DNA of 64,000 bases, from assembly GCA_964398915.1 (NCBI GenBank), contig CAYNOR010000008.1, positions 1 through 64,000 of the forward strand. Reading direction: 5' to 3'. The notes under the pieces are model-generated. The model saw only the letters and a list, made by a program, of their open reading frames with translations. It ran no database searches and had not been told where the DNA came from. This document shows, piece by piece, positions 17,030-27,063 of the stretch (positions are counted from its first letter, which is position 1; every line of letters begins with the position of its first letter). The position numbers were made by a program, and so were the translations under genes. The stretch is from Tichowtungia sp964398915 (lineage in GTDB: Bacteria; Verrucomicrobiota; Kiritimatiellia; Kiritimatiellales; Tichowtungiaceae).

Positions 17030-17822
17030 ATGAAAACAACACCTGTTCTTGCCGTGGTATTTTTTCTTCTGGCCGGAGTGGTTCAAGCAGAAGAGCTTCA
17101 GCTTCGGGAGTGGACTGTGGGCGGCGTAAAGCGAGAGGCGCTGGTCTGGATTCCCGATCAGATTCCGTCGAATGGATGCCCGACGCTCTTTGCGTTTCAC
17201 GGCCATGGCGGGGACATGCGCAGAGCGGCACGCGGGTTTAAATCATGAGCTTTGGCCGCAGGCCGTGGTGGTTTATATGCAGGGGCTTCCGACCCCCGGG
17301 GGCCTGACCGATCCGGAAGGGAAACGCAATGGATGGAATTCAGAGCCGGATGACCCGGGTAATCGCGATTTGATGTTTTTTGATGCAGTTTATGCGTCAC
17401 TTGCCGGGCAGATTGATTCGAACCGTGTGTACAGCACCGGGCATTCAAATGGCGGCGGGTTTACTTATTGTCTTTGGGCGGCACGCGGCGATCTTCTGGC
17501 TGCGGTTGCGCCGTCGGCTGCCGTCGCCAGCCGGTCTGCACGCGGGTTGACGCCGAAACCGGCACTGCATGCGGCCGGAACCGCCGACCAGCTTGTGAAG
17601 TATGAATGGCAGGAGCGAATGATGCAAACGGTTCGAAAGCTGAACGGGTGCGCGGAAGCCGGAGAATCGTGGGATAAATCGGGCGACCTGACCGGTACGC
17701 TTTATCCGTCGGCTTCCGGTGCGCCGTTTGTTTCGCTGATATATCCCGGCGGGCACAGCCCCCCGAAGGAGGTTCCGGCCGTGATCGTCCGTTTCTTTAA
17801 GGAATATTCGGTGTCGAAATAG
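17030..17822 (+). pseudogene. secreted CE1-type esterase, frameshifted
   Basis: A LpqC/feruloyl-esterase-like alpha/beta hydrolase split by one frameshift. The first frame gives a signal peptide (MKTTPVLAVVFFLLAGVVQA) and the oxyanion-hole segment FAFHGHGGDMRRAARGF, then stops at 17248. The second frame continues exactly where expected with HELWPQAVVVYMQG, the nucleophile elbow GHSNGGG, a candidate Asp (TADQLVKYEW) and His (YPGGHSPP). The break is in GGGTTTAAATCATG near 17238: one extra A would explain it. Either a decayed gene, a sequencing indel, or +1 frameshifting at TTTAAA. It would act on ester-linked polysaccharide decorations outside the cytoplasm. Confidence 0.75.
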
Positions 17823-17943
17823 CGATCAGAGTTCGGGTAGCAGATAAAGAAATGCCGGCTGACCGGAGTGGGGAAACGCCGACGGAAAGCCATGCAGGAC
17901 CAAACGGATTGATCAAGGAAAGCAATTTTTATATTTTACCGGA

Positions 17944-20900
17944 CTATTCCGTCCCAACCCGTAACCGCATAAATCCCTGCATTGCGTCAAGTGGCATGCG
18001 AACACGCCAAACCTCTATTGGATTCGTCACACTGATGCGCTCCTGAGCTATCGGCACCCACCCCGCCGAATCCGTCAAATTTGAATTTACCTGCGGGCTG
18101 TAAATTAAATCGCTCAATAATCGGTTCCGGTAATACACAAAGTTGAACAGATTTGTTCCGCCGGAAACCGTTACACTGGAAAAAGATTGTCCGCCAAGAC
18201 CGCCGCCGGAATTCGCCACCGACGGATCCGTCCCGGAGGCGTATTCGATCAAATTTACCACCGAATCCTCATCCGGGTCATCCCCCTCGGCATTTTGCGA
18301 GGCAGACAATTCATACCGTTCCGCCCAGGCGGCATAGCGGTCTGTAACCGTCAACAAGGTTCCGGCAGAAACCGCACAGACCTCATTGCTTCGTTGATAC
18401 CTGACATCCCACAGGCCCGGCAACCGCGTTACCGCGCCGGTGCAGGATATGAAGTCGAGAGCATTTGATGAGCCGGAGACAAACCATCGGCCATCCTTGC
18501 CAGCTAAAAAGACGGATACATCATCATAAATCAGCGCGGTATTGGCCCCGCCGCTGGAATAGAAAATTGAAACACCGTCAAATTCTGTAATTGCAAAGGC
18601 ATCTGCAAACGAAAATGAATTGCTGACAGCATCCGTATCAGAATCTCCGCCAAGGACCGTAACCACATTCCATCCTGTCTCTGTGCGGGTCATCGCCACC
18701 GTCTGTTCCGGAGTCCACTCCGCAGAAGTCATCCGTTCGTGATATGATTTGACTGTATCAAGAAACATCGACGATGCATCGGTCGGGGTAAGCAGCGTTT
18801 CTGATGTCGTCGGGTTGCGTTTATACAAACTCAAGCCAGCCACGGCATTAGTCGAAGCGCGATTGATAATCGTGTTGTAGTAGTACCCGGTATAGTCGGT
18901 AAATGCCGGATCGGCGGTTCCGCCGTTGGCATAATCGGTTACAGTTGCAGCCCCCTTTTTAAAAAAACCAACCCGGCTGAACGGATCGGTTCCTGTTATT
19001 TCCTGATCACGCACATGCCATTTGAGAGTAATCGTGTCTCCCGCAGCAAGGGTCTGGGGTGATTCGAAATATTTGATAAATCCGCCTCCGCCTGCTGCTC
19101 CGCTGACAACGAGAGCGTTGGTTCCGCTCACCGCGCCGTACTGCTGCGTTCGGTAGTCCGGCCAGAAGTTGGCATCGCCGATGTAGCCATCCGTATTATC
19201 TGTGTTATTCACACCATTTTCGAAGCTATCCGAAAACACCGGAATTCCAGCGTCCCCGCCCGAACCGTTCATCTGGACCGCACTCCCGATAGAAACCTCG
19301 GACGGGGAAATTGCTGCTCCGACAAGCGGAGCCGCACAACCCAAACTCCACAGAGCCGCCACGTCGCTGTCGGTCAGCACTCGCATGTAGAGCCGAATGT
19401 CGTCCAGCCCACCGTGAAAAAATCCGGTATGCCCGACATTCGGTAACCCGATCAACACCGGAGCCGCCGAATTTTCAATGGTTGCAGAACGCTCTTTTGC
19501 AGTTCGATCCAACTCGCCGTCAATATAGAGTCGAGCCCGCTGCATCTCCGGCAAGCTGCCATCGAAAATAAGAACCACATGATGCCACTGGCCCGGCTCA
19601 AGTAGAGAAAGGCTGGTAAACCGGTCAGACGAACCATTGATATCTATGTTAACTTTTTTATTCGCATAGTAGGCCGTAAACGCATTGCCGGATGAAATGG
19701 ATTCCCGTTTTGAAACCAACCCGCCGGTATGGTCCTCGTAGGGCTTCATCCAGAAGCCCAGCGTAAATGCTCCAACCGGATCAAGCGATGAATTGTCCGC
19801 TACCGTCGCCAGCGTATCCACCCCGTTAAAAAACACTCCTTTATCGACCGCTCCGGATAAAAGAGAAGAAGGCGCTCCGCTCCATACGGCATTATTACCC
19901 AGCGAAGAGCTGTCATTCGTCGCGACTCCAACGCCGGCTCCCTCATCAAATCCCAGATGAAGAACCAGATTATTTGTGGCCGGCGGTTGAGGCCGCGTTC
20001 CCGCATAAACCGTCAGGTCCCGACTGGCCGCGATGGAGCCGTCATCGGCGGTTGCCCGAAGGTGATAAATTCCATCCCCAGGGAAATCAGCGAACGTAAC
20101 AGAGGCATTCGTCGCACCGAAACCCACGTCGAACGGGCCGGAAGCGGTACTCCAACGGCAAGTCACTTCCTCTAAAGTATCATCTTCAACCAGCAACTCG
20201 ACATGCAACCGGGTTTCTGAATCCGGTAGATAAATTATGTCGCGCCCGGGCGATTTTAAACTGACAATCGGAGCGGCATTAATCAGTTCATCCGAAAACG
20301 TAGCGTAAATATGGGTTTTGTATGAAGAGTAAGTCGGATAGCTCCCGCGAAACCATAACAGGCAGGGATTGCTTCCGTGCCCGCCCGGCACAAAGGGGCG
20401 GTAATTGCCTTCCGGCGAATTTGCCGTTATAGCGGAATACGTCCAGCGGCCTCCGCCATCCACCGTCGACGCCTTATAAATTTCATGGGCACCGCTACCC
20501 ACGGCAGAGCCATCCGCTGGATTAACATTTGAGCTCAAGTAGACGCCGGACGGATCATCTGGATCAAAAGAAACCCCTCCGGAATAATACGGCGCGTCCT
20601 CATACAGACAGGATCCTGCATAGGCGATCTGGTTTAAAATCCACGTTCCGGCGCTGCCATCCCACCGCGCATGGAAATAGCGGATATCGGCACCATCGCC
20701 AAAATCATCCGTTGTGCTGCCATAGTTGGTTGAGAAAACGATTACCGGACGGCCAAGTCTATCGTGCGCAACGTCCAAAATCCACGGACGGCCAATCGCG
20801 GATGGACCATCCATGTCGTAAACCATGGTGGCAGCCCACGGCGTGATCGGTGCATTGGTTAACGCGGACAGGCTGGTGATGAGAGTTCCATCAGTCTGAT

Positions 20901-21840
20901 AAAAATTGCCGCTCTGATAGTACATATGATGCAAATCGGCATAATGCTCTCCAGGATGGGCGCTGGTAAACGCCAGATCAATTCGGCTAATGCCGTCAGA
21001 GCAATATTTGACATAAGGGCGCCCGAGTGTGTCGAAAATCCGAACCGCTGACGCCCAGTTGGCTCCCAAATCATCGGACCATATAAGATGTGTGTCGGAG
21101 CCATCTCCCCGGAAAAAGTTGTAGATACGATTCGTTTCGGCAGACAACATATGCGGATTGCTGTACGTCACGTTCCCCGCGGCAATCGAAAACGACTGCT
21201 CGTCACTCCATGCTGAAATATCGCCGGGCTGATCCGTCACACGGTATTCGCAAGTCAACGTCGAAGCATGCCGGGCATAAAGGGCCAAAATGCGCCCGTC
21301 CGGTAATCTGCAAAATCCCGCGTTATCGTGGTCATCCTTCTGTCGCCAGGTACTAAGCGTAAAAAAACTCATTTCATGGGTCTGCAGGTCATAAGAAGAA
21401 ACGCCGGAATAGCCGTCATTATCCACATAACCGGTAATCAGTTTTCCATCCGCAATAATTGCGCGCTCATCATTGAACCAAGTCCAGATTCCTCCGCAGT
21501 CAGTCAACTTTACCGGCGCGCCGGGGGTCGGCGAAACGATAAAAGTATGTCGAACCGGCGCAGCGGCAGCATAAATTTCATTCCCGGACTGAGCGGCCTC
21601 TACGGTTACCGTGCCGGTCAGTCCGGTCAGCTTAATCCAATGGTCGTCAAGCGATACAAGTTTCTCTCCGGAAACTACCGCATACTGGACCGGCAACCCA
21701 GAATCGGACGTTGCCGCGAGAGCTGCCGGCGGCGAACCGGCGATTAAATTTTCAAGAGGCGGGAAGCTGATCGTTTGTGGCTGACCACCAAAAACAGAAA
21801 CGGAAACCGCCAACCCAATACAAATCAATTTGTGGTTCAT
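17944..21840 (-). CDS. large secreted BNR/LamG protein
   Basis: A 1298-residue exported protein. The start at 21840 was chosen because AAGGAG lies 9 nt upstream and it begins directly with a signal peptide (MNHKLICIGLAVSVSVFG). Residues about 95-500 match the BNR_4 family (WTWFNDERAIIADGKLITGY, SNPHMLS, WSDDLGANW, DGPSAIGRPWILDV), a beta-propeller fold of polysaccharide lyases such as ulvan lyases. Residues about 620-830 form a LamG/concanavalin-like domain (LHLGFDEGAG, FTLGFWMKP, GQWHHVVLIFDG, GGLDDIRLY). The C-terminal 450 residues are unassigned, with an EF-hand-like turn (NAEGDDPDEDSVVNLIEYASGTDP). It probably binds or degrades a sulfated or uronic algal polysaccharide. Confidence 0.75.
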   Translation of the reverse strand: MNHKLICIGLAVSVSVFGGQPQTISFPPLENLIAGSPPAALAATSDSGLPVQYAVVSGEKLVSLDDHWIKLTGLTGTVTVEAAQSGNEIYAAAAPVRHTFIVSPTPGAPVKLTDCGGIWTWFNDERAIIADGKLITGYVDNDGYSGVSSYDLQTHEMSFFTLSTWRQKDDHDNAGFCRLPDGRILALYARHASTLTCEYRVTDQPGDISAWSDEQSFSIAAGNVTYSNPHMLSAETNRIYNFFRGDGSDTHLIWSDDLGANWASAVRIFDTLGRPYVKYCSDGISRIDLAFTSAHPGEHYADLHHMYYQSGNFYQTDGTLITSLSALTNAPITPWAATMVYDMDGPSAIGRPWILDVAHDRLGRPVIVFSTNYGSTTDDFGDGADIRYFHARWDGSAGTWILNQIAYAGSCLYEDAPYYSGGVSFDPDDPSGVYLSSNVNPADGSAVGSGAHEIYKASTVDGGGRWTYSAITANSPEGNYRPFVPGGHGSNPCLLWFRGSYPTYSSYKTHIYATFSDELINAAPIVSLKSPGRDIIYLPDSETRLHVELLVEDDTLEEVTCRWSTASGPFDVGFGATNASVTFADFPGDGIYHLRATADDGSIAASRDLTVYAGTRPQPPATNNLVLHLGFDEGAGVGVATNDSSSLGNNAVWSGAPSSLLSGAVDKGVFFNGVDTLATVADNSSLDPVGAFTLGFWMKPYEDHTGGLVSKRESISSGNAFTAYYANKKVNIDINGSSDRFTSLSLLEPGQWHHVVLIFDGSLPEMQRARLYIDGELDRTAKERSATIENSAAPVLIGLPNVGHTGFFHGGLDDIRLYMRVLTDSDVAALWSLGCAAPLVGAAISPSEVSIGSAVQMNGSGGDAGIPVFSDSFENGVNNTDNTDGYIGDANFWPDYRTQQYGAVSGTNALVVSGAAGGGGFIKYFESPQTLAAGDTITLKWHVRDQEITGTDPFSRVGFFKKGAATVTDYANGGTADPAFTDYTGYYYNTIINRASTNAVAGLSLYKRNPTTSETLLTPTDASSMFLDTVKSYHERMTSAEWTPEQTVAMTRTETGWNVVTVLGGDSDTDAVSNSFSFADAFAITEFDGVSIFYSSGGANTALIYDDVSVFLAGKDGRWFVSGSSNALDFISCTGAVTRLPGLWDVRYQRSNEVCAVSAGTLLTVTDRYAAWAERYELSASQNAEGDDPDEDSVVNLIEYASGTDPSVANSGGGLGGQSFSSVTVSGGTNLFNFVYYRNRLLSDLIYSPQVNSNLTDSAGWVPIAQERISVTNPIEVWRVRMPLDAMQGFMRLRVGTE

Positions 21841-22547
21841 CCAGTGCAACTCCTTGCCATAATCAGACACTTTCTCTGTCAAACTATCATTAACAAGTAT
21901 GCAAACGAAATCATTTCAACGGGTATAGACACGGGCAAATTGTAAATGAACCCCTCTGGGTTCGGGGAAAAGAACCCCATGTCAGAATGAACCTTTTCTT
22001 TTGCGACTAAACAGATGGAAAGGAACATCGGCATGAGGCCGGATTTACAAACCCGCAGACACAGATCCACTGGTACTGAATCCGGCGCACCGCTCTTGGT
22101 TTTAAGCCGATCTTGCACCACTGTCGGGGGATGACCGGTTGCGGGCCGAGGCTGGCGTCGTCTCCGGTTCCGATTTCGACCTGCCCGCCGGGATGCTCTT
22201 TGCGGAGTTGCTTGAACCCAGGCCTGAAGTTTTTTTTAAAGGCTTTCTTAGTTTCAGGAGAAGCCGCCCGGGCATGCTGCCGACGGGCGGGGCCCCTGCA
22301 ATGATCAAGCCCGGCCGGACCCGGGAATGCCATCTGGTACCCGTACTGACCGGCTGGTTGAGTTCCTGAGAGATACAGTGAGCCACATTCGGCCCGCTTC
22401 AGATCCGGCGGATCGTCCGCCAAAGCGCGCTTTGAACTGTTGGGGTTGCAAATGGGCTTCAGGGTATGTGCCCGTGATGTTCAATATAAATCAGGGCAAT
22501 TTTGTATAAATCCAGATTGACGATCGCGCTTTTGGATTTTCCGGGGT
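21841..22547. other. 707-bp gap without a convincing gene
   Basis: Overlapping frames exist on the minus strand near 22007-22423 and 22102-22386, but none has a start site, a recognisable fold or length beyond 140 residues. The segment is coding-like in composition near 22100-22420, so a decayed gene is possible. It probably also carries the promoter of the BNR/LamG gene near 21850-21920. Confidence 0.4.
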
Positions 22548-23468
22548 TCAGGGTTTCTTGCGGTTGGCGGCGCGGTACTCCAGCGGGGTGAGCCCAGTGG
22601 CTTGATGGAAGTAGCAGGAGAAATACCCCGGACTCGAAAACCCGACGGCAGCGGCGATGTCCACCGCTTTACGGTTCGTTTCCGTGAGCAGTGCCTTGGC
22701 GCGGTTGATCCGGATGGTGAGCAGATATTGGCGGGGCGGGAGTCCGGCCTCCGCCTTGAATGCCCGGCGGAATGATGAATAGCTCATGCCGAGTTCCGTA
22801 GCCAGTTTCTCCAGATCGACTTCTTCCTGCGACCGCGCCAGCAGGGTCAGTTTGGCCTTGCCGATCCGGCTTTGCCGGGCTGTTGTTTGGCGGGATTGTC
22901 CGGAGCACTGGAGTTCATCAATCAGCGCGGAGGTCAACGCGGCGATACGGCCCTGATGGTGTTCCGGATCGCTGTTGAGCCGTTCAGCGATTTCCCGGTA
23001 CAAATCAAGAGTCCGTTCCGGACCGCGTAGCGGGATAACCGGCTGTTCCGGAGAAAAGAATGAATTCATTAAATGCAACACCTGCGAGCCTCTCAGTCCG
23101 ACCCACCACGATTTCCAGCCAGTCTGACTGTTCGGGCGGTAGCGGTGCCATTCGCCGGGGAAGAGGATGAAGGCTTCGCCGGCCCGGAGCGGGCGGATTC
23201 CGGCCGTTTTTGTTTCGAGCACCCCGCTGCCTTTTTCAATGATCAAAATATGATAGTCATCCAGCACCCGGCCTTGTTCCCAGACGTAGAAATAGGAGTC
23301 GGGGTGCAGCGGTTTGTCGTGCGGATAGGGGTAGTCCTTGAACCCTGGAGGAACCGTATCACTCCCTGTATTAAAGGCGCAAATCTTCCACTGGCCGCCT
23401 TCCGCGTATCCGGGAAGGTAGCGGACGTGGGAGGTATGCCGGACTTGTCTGCTGCCGATACATTTCAT
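22548..23468 (-). CDS. AraC-family transcriptional regulator
   Basis: A 306-residue activator. Residues 40-150 form a cupin-like sensing domain (HILIIEKGSGVLETKTAGIRPLRAGEAFILFPGEWHRYRP), and residues about 205-305 are the double HTH of AraC (MSYSSFRRAFKAEAGLPPRQYLL, then VGFSSPGYFSCYFHQATGLTPLEYR). The type usually senses a sugar and activates catabolic genes. It is divergent from the MtaA-like gene, 132 bp away, so it may control that gene; the BNR/LamG gene is another candidate target. The start lacks a clear ribosome site. Confidence 0.9.
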   Translation of the reverse strand: MKCIGSRQVRHTSHVRYLPGYAEGGQWKICAFNTGSDTVPPGFKDYPYPHDKPLHPDSYFYVWEQGRVLDDYHILIIEKGSGVLETKTAGIRPLRAGEAFILFPGEWHRYRPNSQTGWKSWWVGLRGSQVLHLMNSFFSPEQPVIPLRGPERTLDLYREIAERLNSDPEHHQGRIAALTSALIDELQCSGQSRQTTARQSRIGKAKLTLLARSQEEVDLEKLATELGMSYSSFRRAFKAEAGLPPRQYLLTIRINRAKALLTETNRKAVDIAAAVGFSSPGYFSCYFHQATGLTPLEYRAANRKKP

Positions 23469-23600
23469 AGAGAGGCAGATTTATATGATCATTTTCTATA
23501 ATAAACAAAGTCAAAATCTCTACTACCCCGTGACCGGAAAAATACGGACTATGCCTGCGTGATTCAGAGGGTGACGAACGGCGTTCATGGAGGCTGGGAG

Positions 23601-24662
23601 ATGAATGCAAGAGAACGGGTGCTTAATGCATTGAAACGGAAAGGAACGCTTGACCGGCTTCCCTTTGAAATCAGCTGGGGGTCATTTACACCGTTGCTGA
23701 TGAAAACTTACCGGGAAAAAACCGGTAGCACGCTGCCGCCGGAAGAATATTTTGACTACGACACCCGTTTCGTGCTTCCCGATCCGACCCGCCTCAAAAC
23801 GGATTTTTCCGTTTTCTTTGACGGACTGGATGAGCGTGTCCATTTTGACGAGTGGGGCGTAGGCTCGGTTCCGACGCTCTACGAAATGCCGGATTACAAA
23901 TATCATCCGCTCGAAAAGATGGAGCACACGGCGGAGATCGAGGCATTCCCTTGGCCTGATTTTGGTGACAGCTACCGCTACGTCAAGGCCGCGGAAAACG
24001 TGAAAGCGTACCATGATCGCGGGTATGCCGTTTGCGGAGAGATGTACCAGACCCTTTTCGAAAGCGCCTGGCTGATGCGCGGCATGGAGACGTTCATGAC
24101 CGATTTTTATCTCGAGCCGGAAATCGCCCACGCGATTTGTGAACGGATTACGGATATCCGCATCCGTCAGGCCCGCGAGTTTGCAAAGACCGGGGTGGAT
24201 ATTATCCGGCTGGGCGATGACATCGTTACTCAGCAGGGCCGCATGATGTCGGCGGAAACTTTCCGGGAGTTTTTCCAGCCGCGCATCAAGCGGATTGTGG
24301 CCGCCGCCAAGGTCGTGAATCCTGAAGTGATAATTTTTATGCACAGTTGCGGCCATGTTGAAGAGGTAATCGATGACTTGATTGAGGCGGGCGTGGAGGT
24401 GCTCAATCCAGTGCAGCCGGAGTGCAACGATTTGCGGCGCATCAAAGAACGGTACGGGAATCGGCTCGCTTTCTGGGGCGGGATCGGGGTCCAGTCGGTC
24501 TTGCCTCACGGCACGCCGGAAGAGGTGCGCCGCTCCGTTGCGGAGGCCGCCGCCCAGCTCGGCCCCAGCGGTGTGCTGCTGGCACCTGCACATATTTTAG
24601 ATCCTGCGGTACCGTGGGAAAACGTCCTCGCCTTTGTGGAATCCGCACGAATGATACAATAG
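23601..24662 (+). CDS. uroporphyrinogen decarboxylase/MtaA-like protein
   Basis: A 353-residue TIM-barrel protein of the URO-D/MtaA/CmuA superfamily. It carries HSCG near residue 248, where zinc-binding methyltransferases have HxCG, and a long match around ICERITDIRIRQAREFAKTGVDIIRLGDDIVTQ. MtaA-like members transfer methyl groups between corrinoids and thiols; true HemE enzymes start differently and lack the His-x-Cys. Its substrate is unknown. The start at 23601 has GGGAG immediately upstream. It is divergent from an AraC regulator. The stretch 24663-24848 after it holds nothing recognised. Confidence 0.75.
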   Translation: MNARERVLNALKRKGTLDRLPFEISWGSFTPLLMKTYREKTGSTLPPEEYFDYDTRFVLPDPTRLKTDFSVFFDGLDERVHFDEWGVGSVPTLYEMPDYKYHPLEKMEHTAEIEAFPWPDFGDSYRYVKAAENVKAYHDRGYAVCGEMYQTLFESAWLMRGMETFMTDFYLEPEIAHAICERITDIRIRQAREFAKTGVDIIRLGDDIVTQQGRMMSAETFREFFQPRIKRIVAAAKVVNPEVIIFMHSCGHVEEVIDDLIEAGVEVLNPVQPECNDLRRIKERYGNRLAFWGGIGVQSVLPHGTPEEVRRSVAEAAAQLGPSGVLLAPAHILDPAVPWENVLAFVESARMIQ

Positions 24663-24848
24663 CGGACGAACCGGGTCTTTCTTCAGGTATGACGGCCTTG
24701 GGAGTGACGGACAAGTCTGCGGAGAAAACCGGATCAAGGGCCGTCCGGATAACTATGCACTCGCGCGGCTGACGCGGGAAAAGCCTGTGTGCTCAACGGC
24801 TGGATCAAACAGCGAGTGCAGAAATCTTCAAGGGGCAGTCTCTGAAAA

Positions 24849-25727
24849 TTAATCGATAATGATCAGAACGATGGCGGTGATAAAAATCAGAGCACTTGCC
24901 AGTCGACGGAGCATGACGGGGTGTCCGGCGGTGTGCTCGAGGTTGCCGATGTGCCGGCCGAAGGCCCAGACGAGCAGAACACTCCAGAGCGCGTGCGAGC
25001 TGTATACGATATTTATTTCCGGTGCGTGGCCGTAGCGGCCGATGGCCAGTCCCATGCAGATGCCCGGTACGGCGGCAATCAGCATGCCGGTTTTGAGGTG
25101 CCGCCGGGCAGGGAGTGTCAGATCGCGATAACGTCGTCCGAAGCGTGGAATGAGTGCGAACATCAGAATAGAGGCCATACTGAACATCAGAGCAAGGAAG
25201 CGCATGGCACCCCAGCCGTTGGCCCATTTTTGCAGACAGACATCACACAGGGCATAACACAGCATGGCGCCGGCCATCCGTCCGATGGTGCTTAGAACCA
25301 GAGAGCTTTTTTTTGTTTCGGATGTGCGTATAACGAGCAGGGCAAGAGCGGTCAGTCCGCAGGCGATCCAGATGGATGGGGCAAGTGTGGATCCCAAAAA
25401 CAGGGCGTTGAGCAGGGCGTTGAGAATGGGTTTAATTCCGGCGACCGGCGCGATCAGACTGACATCGCCGATTCGCAGCGCGCTCATCCAGAGTGATGCC
25501 CCGGCCAGCCAGCAGAGTGTGGCAAGTACGGGTTGATGAAACTGGTGCCACGGAGCCGTTTCTTTGGTGAGAAAAATAAAGGGCAGGATGATGATCGTTG
25601 TTACCCAGGTCATGGAAGCGAATACGCGGACAACGCTGCATCCTTCCGTCATGGCCTGCTTATTGAAAATACTGCCGATGCTATAGGTGAGTGCGGCAAT
25701 GATGGCGAGGAGAAGATAGATGGGCAT
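24849..25727 (-). CDS. EamA/DMT-family transporter
   Basis: A 292-residue inner-membrane protein with about ten hydrophobic helices arranged as two five-helix EamA repeats (ALTYSIGSIFNKQAM at the start; second repeat from about residue 150). The family exports or imports metabolites such as amino acids and sugars. LIAPVAGIKPILNALL is typical of the family. Substrate unknown. It converges with the MtaA-like gene and is divergent from the rubredoxin-like gene. Confidence 0.85.
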   Translation of the reverse strand: MPIYLLLAIIAALTYSIGSIFNKQAMTEGCSVVRVFASMTWVTTIIILPFIFLTKETAPWHQFHQPVLATLCWLAGASLWMSALRIGDVSLIAPVAGIKPILNALLNALFLGSTLAPSIWIACGLTALALLVIRTSETKKSSLVLSTIGRMAGAMLCYALCDVCLQKWANGWGAMRFLALMFSMASILMFALIPRFGRRYRDLTLPARRHLKTGMLIAAVPGICMGLAIGRYGHAPEINIVYSSHALWSVLLVWAFGRHIGNLEHTAGHPVMLRRLASALIFITAIVLIIID

Positions 25728-25887
25728 ACGATTGGGTTTCCTGCCGGGTTATGCGTTCCGGATAAATGGTTTGAGTTTCATGCGCCGCAGTGTAAGCTCC
25801 GTCGCAGACGATCACAAGTGTGCTTGACTTGGATAACCAAAAAACATTAGTAAATAGGTAATATTTTAAATGAAAGGGAGGATGCTG

Positions 25888-26223
25888 ATGAAAAAGTGGA
25901 AATGTGAAGGATGCGGATATATTCATGATGGCGATGAAGCGCCGGCCAAGTGTCCAAAATGCGGAGCGCCGAAAGAGCAGTTCACCCAGCTTGATGAAGC
26001 GGCGGCCAAACTGGTTGAGCGTTCGAGGCACACGAACACGTTGCATGCACACGTTATCGATCTGGCGCGTCAGCTTGAAGCGGCTTGTAATGCGGGAATC
26101 AAGGATGAATTGGATCCCGGCTGTGTCGATGTCTTCACAAAGTCACGGGCGATGGCCTGGCAGGTGATGAAACTTTCTATGACTGAAATGCAGGGGCACA
26201 TGAAAAAAGGCAAGTGGGGCTGA
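25888..26223 (+). CDS. rubredoxin-like iron protein
   Basis: A 111-residue protein. The N-terminus has a rubredoxin-type iron site, KCEGCGYIHDGDEAPAKCPKCGAPKEQF, with two CxxC pairs as in the C-terminal domain of rubrerythrin. Residues 45-110 form a helical region with His and Asp residues (TLHAHVIDLARQLEAAC). It probably carries electrons in anaerobic oxidative-stress defence. The third ATG at 25888 was chosen because GGGAGG lies 6 nt upstream. It ends in a clear terminator. Confidence 0.8.
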   Translation: MKKWKCEGCGYIHDGDEAPAKCPKCGAPKEQFTQLDEAAAKLVERSRHTNTLHAHVIDLARQLEAACNAGIKDELDPGCVDVFTKSRAMAWQVMKLSMTEMQGHMKKGKWG

Positions 26224-26253
26224 GAACCATTGACGATTGATGATCGCCGATCG

Positions 26254-26282
26254 GGCGCTTCGGGAAACCGGAGCGCCTTTTT
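26254..26282 (+). terminator. terminator of rubredoxin-like gene
   Basis: GGCGCTTCGG and CCGGAGCGCC pair (one G-U) around a GAAA tetraloop, followed by TTTTT. Confidence 0.9.
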
Positions 26283-26307
26283 GACTGATTATCCGCGCAG
26301 CATAAAA

Positions 26308-26328
26308 AACCCCGCCATCGGCGGGGTT
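26308..26328 (-). terminator. terminator of the sigma-factor operon
   Basis: On the minus strand CCCCGCC and GGCGGGG pair around a 3-nt loop (with an extra AA/TT), followed by TTTTTTATG. It lies 22 bp after the stop of the gene at 26350-27045. Confidence 0.9.
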
Positions 26329-26349
26329 ATCCAATGCTCGGAACTTTAG

Positions 26350-27045
26350 TTATTCTGCGGACGGTGCTTTAGGAGCTTTTTTTGCTTTTCCGGCGGCCGA
26401 CTGGTCCGGGCGCTTTCCTTCGTGTTGAGCCAGTGGCTGGCCGGCCAGAATCCGCTGAACCTGGTCTTCAATACGGGCCGCTTTATTGTTTTCATAATCT
26501 GCCACCCGCCCTTTGAGTTTAGGCAGTTCTTTTTCGACCTGATCGAGCCGTTTTTTTGCGTCAGCCTGCATTTTGTCGGCTATTTCAGTGAGCTTTACGC
26601 GGAGCTGCCCGACCAAGATTTCTTTGTTGGCCGGATCGGTTTCGTTGCGAGCCGCTTCACCCATTTTCATGAGCTCGTCATGCTGCGCTTTCATTTTTTC
26701 CATTTGTTCAGGCGAAAGCTGCGGACGTTTATATTCACCGCCGCCTTCCCGTTTTTGTCCTGAAGCTTCACGGCGAGCTTTTATCTTTTCGAGTTGTTCA
26801 GGCGTAGGTTGCGGGCGGTCGCCGGCGGCTTTTTGTTTGACGTCAGATGCCGGAGCAACCGGTACCGGAGTAGCAGTTGCCGGTTCGGTTGGAGCGACTT
26901 GTGCTTCCGGGGCCGGAGGGATCACCTGTGTTTGTTCGTCAGCATCCTGAGTAAACAACTTTTTATACCACGGCACGGTATCTTCCGCGACAGCCAGACA
27001 AGCCGCGAGTGTACCGATCAATCCATATATCATCCACTTTTTCAT
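26350..27045 (-). CDS. secreted coiled-coil protein of sigma operon
   Basis: A 231-residue exported protein, family not recognised. It has a signal peptide (MIYGLIGTLAACLAVAE), a Pro/Ala-rich linker (residues 40-70), then charged helices rich in Gln, Glu and Lys (TPEQLEKIKARREA, SPEQMEKMKAQHDELMKMG, LRVKLTEIADKMQADAKKRLDQVEKEL). This looks like a periplasmic coiled-coil sensor or chaperone, loosely like Spy/CpxP or zinc-resistance proteins. It is the third gene after an ECF sigma factor and its membrane partner, so it may tune envelope-stress signalling. Confidence 0.65.
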   Translation of the reverse strand: MKKWMIYGLIGTLAACLAVAEDTVPWYKKLFTQDADEQTQVIPPAPEAQVAPTEPATATPVPVAPASDVKQKAAGDRPQPTPEQLEKIKARREASGQKREGGGEYKRPQLSPEQMEKMKAQHDELMKMGEAARNETDPANKEILVGQLRVKLTEIADKMQADAKKRLDQVEKELPKLKGRVADYENNKAARIEDQVQRILAGQPLAQHEGKRPDQSAAGKAKKAPKAPSAE

Positions 27046-27063
27046 CGTTTTCTCCTTGTTGGG

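Noticed and set aside
22007..22423. Possible 138-residue gene on the minus strand
   Set aside because: No ribosome site, no recognisable fold, and competing frames of equal quality on both strands.
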